NCBI GenBank assembly: GCA_013290085.1
Contig: JABCYS010000023.1
Coordinates: 1 to 10,734, forward strand
Direction: 5' to 3'
DNA length: 10,734 nt
From: Candidatus Babelota bacterium
Lineage (GTDB): Bacteria > Dependentiae > Babeliae > Babeliales > JABCYS01
Numbering within the stretch: position 1 is the first letter of the stretch; each line of letters starts with the position of its first letter. The notes under the pieces are model-generated. The model did no database searches. It was not told the origin of the DNA and was given only the letters and a program-made list of their open reading frames with translations. Position numbers and translations under genes: made by a program. Positions 7,297 to 10,734 of the stretch are shown in pieces.

Positions 7297-7827
7297 ATGA
7301 TGAAGAAAAATGAAGAAACGCATAGTAAGCTGCTGAGTTCCCTATCTCATTTACCCAAAAAAATTGTTGCTCTTGATGGCATTGGTAATACCCCTGAATT
7401 TATTTTGCATGAACTGTGCAATGAAAACTGTTTCAATTTAAGTAAAGCGGCCTTTTTTGTTGATAATCCAGACTTTAATTATCTCAAAGGGGTTGCTGGT
7501 TTTTCTAACGAAGAAGCCTATCCCAACCACGAAGCTATATGGCAAGACCCTCAATCTTTTAGTGAGCATATGCGCACGGCAGACTTTAACCAAAAAGTAA
7601 AAAACCTTTCACTGCAAAGCCTTAAGCGCACCGAAGTATTATCCGATGAGGCGGTTGCGAGCATAGCCAAAGAACTTGGCTTTAAAAATCCAGCCTACCG
7701 ATTTTGGCAAATGAAACACGATAACCACGGTTTCTTAGTGTATGAATACAATGGTTCAGCACTGCCAGGCATTGAAGAGCATCTCGATAACAGCCTTTAC
7801 TTACTTAACTTCTGTCCGCTCTTTTAG
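7297..7827 (+). CDS. Unrecognised protein, 176 aa, downstream of dnaA
   Basis: The open frame extends back to a TTG at 7207, three bases after dnaA. The ATG pair at 7297 and 7300 directly follows a GAGGAGGAG purine run, so the start is most likely one of these; spacing is tight and 7300 is equally possible. The protein begins with a charged, helical MMKKNEETHSKLLSSLSHL and shows no signal peptide or membrane segment, so it is probably cytoplasmic. Distinct stretches are KKIVALDGIGNTPEFILHEL, AAFFVDNPDFNYLKGVAGF and, at the end, PAYRFWQMKHDNHGFLVYEY. I recognise no family. It may be transcribed with dnaA (gap 93 bases, no terminator seen between them). Confidence 0.75.
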   Translation: MMKKNEETHSKLLSSLSHLPKKIVALDGIGNTPEFILHELCNENCFNLSKAAFFVDNPDFNYLKGVAGFSNEEAYPNHEAIWQDPQSFSEHMRTADFNQKVKNLSLQSLKRTEVLSDEAVASIAKELGFKNPAYRFWQMKHDNHGFLVYEYNGSALPGIEEHLDNSLYLLNFCPLF

Positions 7828-8000
7828 CGTATCCATAAGCATTTTCCCGCTTTCTTCCTCCCAAAAAATTTCTAAAAAAACAACTACGCATCATTTTATT
7901 CGATCATAAAATAAATTATTTTTTTTAAAATTATTGCAATTCGAAATTTAATAATGATACGTTGAGAGTAAGGAAACACATTAAACACGAAGGGGATGGG
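7828..8000. other. AT-rich intergenic region
   Basis: This 173-bp gap holds no gene. A perfect AT-only inverted repeat, ATTTTAT and ATAAAAT around TCGATC, lies at 7893-7912 and is followed by a T-run (from about 7918). It could be a weak terminator for the 176-aa gene. The stretch 7910-7955 is almost pure A and T. A poor promoter-like pair (TTGCAA at 7934-7939, TGATAC at 7955-7960, spacing 15) is the only candidate I see for the 45-aa gene. No DnaA boxes occur in it. Confidence 0.5.
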
Positions 8001-8138
8001 ATGAAAAATAGTCGTTTATTACTTTTAATGAGTGCAGTTGCCATGTTGGATTGGGTTATTACCAAAGTAAGTCTTAAGCAAGCAGAAGGTAAAGTAATGG
8101 CTCATGTTGATAAGAAATTAAGAAAGGGACATCGATGA
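8001..8138 (+). CDS. Small hydrophobic-headed protein, 45 aa
   Basis: This short gene has a strong purine-rich ribosome binding site (AAGGGGATGGG) just before its ATG. It encodes a hydrophobic N-terminal segment (SRLLLLMSAVAMLDWVI, residues 4-20) followed by a lysine-rich polar part ending DKKLRKGHR. This could be a single membrane anchor with a cytoplasmic basic tail, or an uncleaved signal. Its stop overlaps the next gene's start as ATGA at 8135-8138, the classic arrangement for translational coupling. I recognise no family. The overlap and both ribosome binding sites are the reasons for calling it a gene despite its size. Confidence 0.65.
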   Translation: MKNSRLLLLMSAVAMLDWVITKVSLKQAEGKVMAHVDKKLRKGHR

Positions 8139-8323
8139 AAAAGATAGTTAAAAAAACGGGGAAACGAGGAATCCGTAACGAAGAAATAAAAGTTGCTTGC
8201 GAATGTGATCGCGGCAATAAAGTAAAGGCTATGAACAGCCATACTCGCATGTGTGGTACAGAGCCGAGAGTATTTAGAATCTCCAGTCCAGGAAAAGGCT
8301 TAGCAAAATGGAGAAAGCGCTAA
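8135..8323 (+). CDS. Small basic cysteine-containing protein, 62 aa
   Basis: The ATG overlaps the stop of the 45-aa gene by four bases, and AAAGGGA lies upstream within that gene. The protein is strongly basic (KKIVKKTGKRGIR at the start, GKGLAKWRKR at the end) and has three cysteines: a CEC pair at residues 22-24 and one in RMCGTEP at about 40. This might suggest metal or nucleic-acid binding, in the manner of a small ribosome-associated protein, but it matches no ribosomal protein I know and lacks a CxxC pair. Its stop is 47 bases before a strong terminator. Relics of its 3' end occur again near 8890 and perhaps 9441. Confidence 0.7.
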   Translation: MKKIVKKTGKRGIRNEEIKVACECDRGNKVKAMNSHTRMCGTEPRVFRISSPGKGLAKWRKR

Positions 8324-8370
8324 TTTTCGAGCGCATAGAGTTCACTAATGTTGTTGTGGCATTGCAGGAG

Positions 8371-8406
8371 AAGGGTCCGGAATTTTCCGGACCCTTGTAT
8401 TTTTTG
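8371..8406 (+). terminator. Strong intrinsic terminator after the 45/62-aa gene pair
   Basis: AAGGGTCCGG and CCGGACCCTT form a perfect ten-base-pair, GC-rich stem around AATTTT (8371-8396), followed by GTATTTTTT. It would end transcription of the two small genes. Confidence 0.9.
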
Positions 8407-8430
8407 AGGCATTTTTGCTAAATATAGTAT
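8404..8430 (+). promoter_or_regulatory. Candidate promoter of the first small exported-protein gene
   Basis: TTGAGG (8404-8409) and TAGTAT (8425-8430) are 15 bases apart. The same pair, with spacing 16, occurs before the paralog, and the following GAATAGTGAATG is conserved too. Conservation between the copies is the main support; the hexamers are imperfect. Confidence 0.4.
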
Positions 8431-8474
8431 CAATGAATAGTGAATGCGTAACTTTTTTTCTTTAAAAGGGTGTC

Positions 8475-8831
8475 ATGAAAAAATTAATTATGTTCCTAAT
8501 GTTCTGTTGTTCTTCATCCGTTTTTTCTGTTTCAGTACAAATGCCGAGTGCAGAAATTATTAAGGATAGGTTAAAAGCGATAGGCCTTAGTGATTTTGCC
8601 GAAAAAACAACCATTATAGAGTTGGCTGGCCAAATAATGGAGTTGCAGTTTGTTAACCAACAAGTAGAAGAAAAATTGAAGGATTATATTGGACACGTAC
8701 ATGAGAATTCTTTCGCTGATGCCCTTGCCATTGCTCTCGCAATACTAAAGCATAGACCAATGGTGCTTAAAGAACTGGTGAAGGATTCGCCAGTGGCTCT
8801 CATGGTGCTTACAAAACAGAAACTTCTATAA
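8475..8831 (+). CDS. Small exported protein, 118 aa (paralog A)
   Basis: The ATG follows AAAAGGG. Residues 1-19 (MKKLIMFLMFCCSSSVFSV) form a Sec signal peptide, probably cut after VFS. The mature part starts VQMPSAEIIKDRLKAIGLSD and looks all-helical and charged, with no cysteine. It is a paralog of the protein at 9065: about two thirds of the first 48 residues are identical, and the rest is only loosely similar (IALAILKHRPMVLKELVKDS). It is flanked by a terminator on each side and a likely promoter of its own, so it is probably a single-gene transcript. I recognise no family; a periplasmic or secreted site is inferred from the signal. Confidence 0.82.
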   Translation: MKKLIMFLMFCCSSSVFSVSVQMPSAEIIKDRLKAIGLSDFAEKTTIIELAGQIMELQFVNQQVEEKLKDYIGHVHENSFADALAIALAILKHRPMVLKELVKDSPVALMVLTKQKLL

Positions 8832-8888
8832 ATTTTAAAAAGATCAATTTGTGTGCCTGCTTCAAATAAACTAAAAACTAAAAAAAGC

Positions 8889-8915
8889 GGTTTCCTAAAA
8901 TGGAGTAAACGCTGA
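8889..8915 (+). pseudogene. 3' relic of a 62-aa-type gene
   Basis: The frame reads GFLKWSKR then a TGA stop (8913-8915). This matches GLAKWRKR plus stop at the end of the 62-aa gene, at the equivalent place in the duplicated module. No similar sequence is evident upstream, so only the last codons survive. Confidence 0.5.
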
Positions 8916-8961
8916 TCTTCAAGCGCAGGTAGTTCACTAATATTGTTTTGCATTGCAGTAC

Positions 8962-8996
8962 AAGAGTCTGGAATTTTCCGGACTCTTTTCTTTTTG
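8962..8996 (+). terminator. Strong intrinsic terminator after paralog A
   Basis: AAGAGTCTGG and CCGGACTCTT pair around AATTTT (8962-8987) with one G-T wobble, followed by TTCTTTTTG. Relative to the first copy, the stem carries changes on both arms that keep the pairing (GGGTCC/GGACCC became GAGTCT/GGACTC). Confidence 0.88.
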
Positions 8997-9021
8997 AGAT
9001 CCTTTTTGATATGCCTAGTAT
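8994..9021 (+). promoter_or_regulatory. Candidate promoter of the second small exported-protein gene
   Basis: TTGAGA (8994-8999) and TAGTAT (9016-9021) are 16 bases apart, directly after the terminator, as in the first module. The start would be near 9028, giving a leader of about 37 bases. Confidence 0.42.
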
Positions 9022-9064
9022 CAGCGAATAGTGAATGTTTAACTATTTTCCTTGAAGGGGTGCC

Positions 9065-9442
9065 ATGAAAAAATTAGTTATGTTCCTGATGTTATGTTGC
9101 TCTTCAGCCGTTTTTGCACTGACAATACAAATGCCAAGCGCAGAAATTCTTAAGGAAAAGTTAGGAGCGATGGGGCTTGGACATTTTGCCGAAGAAACAA
9201 CAATTATAGCTGATTTAGCCAATCAAAAAAAAGAGCCAATGGGCATTAAGCTCGCAGTAGAATTGGTCGTGCGCGATTATAACCACACAATGAAGACGAA
9301 AATTTCAGCGGCCCTGCTGCTGAGTGAACTTTTAAAAGATTCGTCCGAGGCCCTCGCCGAGCTCCAAGAAGAAAGCCATAAGGCCTCTCTGGATAGGATT
9401 AGATCACTTCTTGCGCCACAAAACAAAAGAAGAGTTTGCTAA
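9065..9442 (+). CDS. Small exported protein, 125 aa (paralog B)
   Basis: GAAGGGG precedes the ATG. The signal peptide MKKLVMFLMLCCSSAVFA is probably cut after VFA. The mature N-terminus, IQMPSAEILKEKLGAMGLGH, matches paralog A, as do FAEETTIIADLANQ and, more weakly, the rest. The C-terminal half is helical (AALLLSELLKDSSEALAELQ) and ends in a basic tail, QNKRRVC, that paralog A lacks. The stop lies 17 bp from the end of the convergent pgk gene, and I see no terminator between them. I recognise no family; location outside the cytoplasm is inferred from the signal. Confidence 0.82.
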   Translation: MKKLVMFLMLCCSSAVFALTIQMPSAEILKEKLGAMGLGHFAEETTIIADLANQKKEPMGIKLAVELVVRDYNHTMKTKISAALLLSELLKDSSEALAELQEESHKASLDRIRSLLAPQNKRRVC

Positions 9443-9459
9443 AATTGAGAAGGCCCTCA

Positions 9460-10629
9460 TCAGTTGAGCGCGTCAAGCCCAGGAAGTTTTTCATTTGCTA
9501 AATAAGCAAGCGTAGCGCCGCCGCCCGTTGAGCAATAACCTATCCGGTCAGCTAAGCCCAATTTTTCTACGGCAGCTACCGAATCACCGCCACCAATAAC
9601 CGTAAAGGCTTCACTCTCTGCCATGGCAGTAAAAATAGCGTGGGCTCCTTCGAGTGTCGCTGGCCTGCCCCACAATCCCGGTAAACCATTAAAAAAAACT
9701 GTTTTCGCTTTTTGAATTTCTTGAGCAAACAGAGCTGCTGTTTTTGGACCAATCGTTATGCCAATACCATTCTGCGGAATTGCTGCTGCATCAACATCAA
9801 CCAAAGCTCCTTCAAATGAATCAAGGGCTACCTGATAATCAACGGGGAACACCAGACGCGTCCCCTTTGTTTGTGCCTCGTTCATAAGAGTGGTAACTGA
9901 AGCAAGGCTATCAGGATCGATTAATGATTTTCCAACCGTAACACCTTGCGCTTTAAGAAAAGTAAATACAAGAGCGGGGTTGACTAAAATAGTTGTCGCT
10001 TTGCCGAGCATTGCTTTTAAAAGAGGTAATTTATCATGCACCTTCCCGCCACCACAAACGACGACAAACGGTTGTTCTGGATGTTCGCGCAGTCGGGCTA
10101 AGTTGGTAAGTTCTTGTTCAACCAGGAGGCCTATGGTTTTTTTATGCGCAGGAAAAAGACGGGGCAGTAAGGTGATGGAACTGTCGCGACGATGTAAAAG
10201 TGCAAAAGCATCATTAACGTAATAATCACCAAGCTTAAAAAGTTGCTGCGCAAATGCTTGATCATCAGTTTGCTCGCCGGAGAAAAATCGTAGATTCTCC
10301 AATAAAATAATTTCAGAAGAGTTGTGGCTTAGGGCAACAGCTTTTTCAAGATCAGGTTCGAAACGAACGGCATAACCCTTTTTAACAAACCAAGGGACGA
10401 GGATCTTGGTGGAAAGAGTAGGGCTTGGTTTTTGTGGGCGACCAAGGTGCGTGGCAAGAATAATCCTGCCACCTTTTTTTTGAATGAGATCTATGGTGGG
10501 AAGGAGGGCGGTGAGGCGGTAATCATTGATGACGCGATCACCCTCAAGAGGAACATTTAAATCGGCACGCAAAAAAACTCGTTGATTGCTGAGATCAAAT
10601 GCGTTGAGTTGAGAGCGAGGTATACCCAT
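9460..10629 (-). CDS. pgk: Phosphoglycerate kinase, 389 aa
   Basis: PGK transfers the phosphate of 1,3-bisphosphoglycerate to ADP in glycolysis. Family landmarks are in order: RADLNVP (21-27), THLGRP (60-65), LLENLRF (109-115), YVNDAFALLHRR (137-148), VCGGGKVHDKL (191-201), GGGDS (346-350) and STGGGA (367-372). Length is normal for a bacterial enzyme. Two conserved places are altered: the usual NDAFGTAHRAHAS region reads ALLHRRDSS, replacing the second histidine by Asp149, and the NGPMGVFE nucleotide loop reads NGLPGLWG (314-321), lacking the glutamate that contacts the nucleotide ribose in known structures. The fold-defining motifs suggest an active enzyme, but this is inference. The start lies five bases after the permease stop, so they are probably one operon. 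Confidence 0.95.
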   Translation of the reverse strand: MGIPRSQLNAFDLSNQRVFLRADLNVPLEGDRVINDYRLTALLPTIDLIQKKGGRIILATHLGRPQKPSPTLSTKILVPWFVKKGYAVRFEPDLEKAVALSHNSSEIILLENLRFFSGEQTDDQAFAQQLFKLGDYYVNDAFALLHRRDSSITLLPRLFPAHKKTIGLLVEQELTNLARLREHPEQPFVVVCGGGKVHDKLPLLKAMLGKATTILVNPALVFTFLKAQGVTVGKSLIDPDSLASVTTLMNEAQTKGTRLVFPVDYQVALDSFEGALVDVDAAAIPQNGIGITIGPKTAALFAQEIQKAKTVFFNGLPGLWGRPATLEGAHAIFTAMAESEAFTVIGGGDSVAAVEKLGLADRIGYCSTGGGATLAYLANEKLPGLDALN

Positions 10630-10634
10630 AATCG

Positions 10635-10734
10635 TTAGCCTTCAAATCTGAGGACATTGGCAATATTAATACGAACTACCCGTTGCGCAGGGATCCATGT
10701 TGCTAAAAAACTTAGAATGTTAACGACAAGAAAC
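10635..10734 (-). CDS. C-terminal end of a LolC/LolE- or FtsX-like ABC transporter permease (runs off the right edge)
   Basis: The minus-strand frame from the edge reads FLVVNILSFLATWIPAQRVV and then RINIANVLRFEG before the stop at 10635-10637. A hydrophobic helix followed by PAxRxxRxxxxxxLRxE is the usual C-terminal signature of MacB/LolC/LolE/FtsX-type permeases (typically YPARRAARLDPVEALRYE). Only 33 codons are in the window, so the family member cannot be fixed. Lipoprotein release (LolCDE) is the closest fit by memory of the motif. It is upstream of pgk with a 5-base gap, so it is probably co-transcribed. Confidence 0.7.
   Translation of the reverse strand, partial: FLVVNILSFLATWIPAQRVVRINIANVLRFEG

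Larger units (their letters stand above)
8297..8831 (+). repeat. Duplicated module, first copy
   Basis: The copy begins within the last codons of the 62-aa gene and contains the conserved 3' stretch AGTTCACTAAT, a terminator, a conserved promoter-like stretch (GAATAGTGAATG) and a small exported-protein gene. Landmarks recur 590-592 bases further on. Similarity is high up to about codon 48 of the gene and fades afterwards. Confidence 0.85.
8889..9442 (+). repeat. Duplicated module, second copy
   Basis: This copy begins with GGTTTCCTAAAATGGAGTAA and continues with AGTTCACTAAT, a terminator, GAATAGTGAATG and the second exported-protein gene, in the same order as copy one. The segment 8832-8888 before it has no clear counterpart. 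Its terminator stem differs from copy one but stays paired. Confidence 0.85.

Noticed and set aside
7893..7912. Inverted repeat in the AT-rich gap as a replication-origin element
   Set aside because: It is a single AT-only hairpin with no DnaA boxes nearby; a weak terminator is simpler, and even that is unsure.
2411..8113. Three copies of TGTTGATAA (2411-2419, 7458-7466, 8105-8113), resembling one-off DnaA boxes on the minus strand
   Set aside because: They are far apart, deviate from the consensus at a conserved base, and two encode Val-Asp-Asn/Lys in genes; no origin-like clustering.
8684..8953. Minus-strand open frame of 89 codons
   Set aside because: It is antisense to paralog A and crosses its 3' noncoding region, with no ribosome binding site or family resemblance.
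9443..9475. Bidirectional terminator between paralog B and pgk
   Set aside because: Only a four-base-pair CTCA/TGAG stem without a T-run is visible.

Overview
The window suggests a host-associated bacterium with many ankyrin-repeat proteins. It carries a cluster of Sec-exported ankyrin genes, short intergenic gaps, a few housekeeping genes and several small unrecognised proteins. This pattern fits Candidatus Dependentiae (TM6), and less specifically other ankyrin-rich intracellular lineages. The placement is inference from gene content; no rRNA or other phylogenetic marker except dnaA and pgk is present.

Layout. (1) Positions 1-4728, minus strand: a tandem cluster of ankyrin-repeat genes read from right to left: a 757-aa protein, a 387-aa protein, a 259-aa protein, a decayed remnant, and the 5' end of a fourth gene that runs off the left edge. 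Gaps between the intact genes are 31-43 bp and a good sigma70-type promoter sits at 4794-4822, so they are probably one operon. The N-termini look like signal peptides. The cluster shows active duplication: the gene at the left edge is a near copy of the 757-aa gene's start, the 757-aa gene holds an exact-length 336-bp internal tandem duplication, and blocks are shared between paralogs. (2) Positions 4922-5641, minus strand: a TPR lipoprotein-like protein. (3) Positions 5785-7203, plus strand: dnaA, divergent from the TPR gene, with candidate promoters that share one symmetric -10 element. (4) Positions 7297-7827: an unrecognised 176-aa protein. (5) Positions 8001-8323: two very small genes (45 and 62 aa) overlapping by ATGA. 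(6) Positions 8297-9442: a tandem duplication of a module made of terminator, promoter and a small exported protein; each boundary starts with a relic resembling the 3' end of the 62-aa gene. (7) Positions 9460-10734, minus strand: pgk (phosphoglycerate kinase, with unusual substitutions in the nucleotide-binding loop), preceded 5 bp upstream by the C-terminal end of a LolC/LolE- or FtsX-like ABC permease.

How they may work together: dnaA, pgk and the permease are core functions (replication initiation, glycolysis, envelope transport). The exported ankyrin proteins and the duplicated small exported proteins look like fast-evolving surface, periplasmic or host-facing accessory genes. No CRISPR array, tRNA, rRNA or insertion sequence was seen, and no intergenic gap reaches 300 bp.
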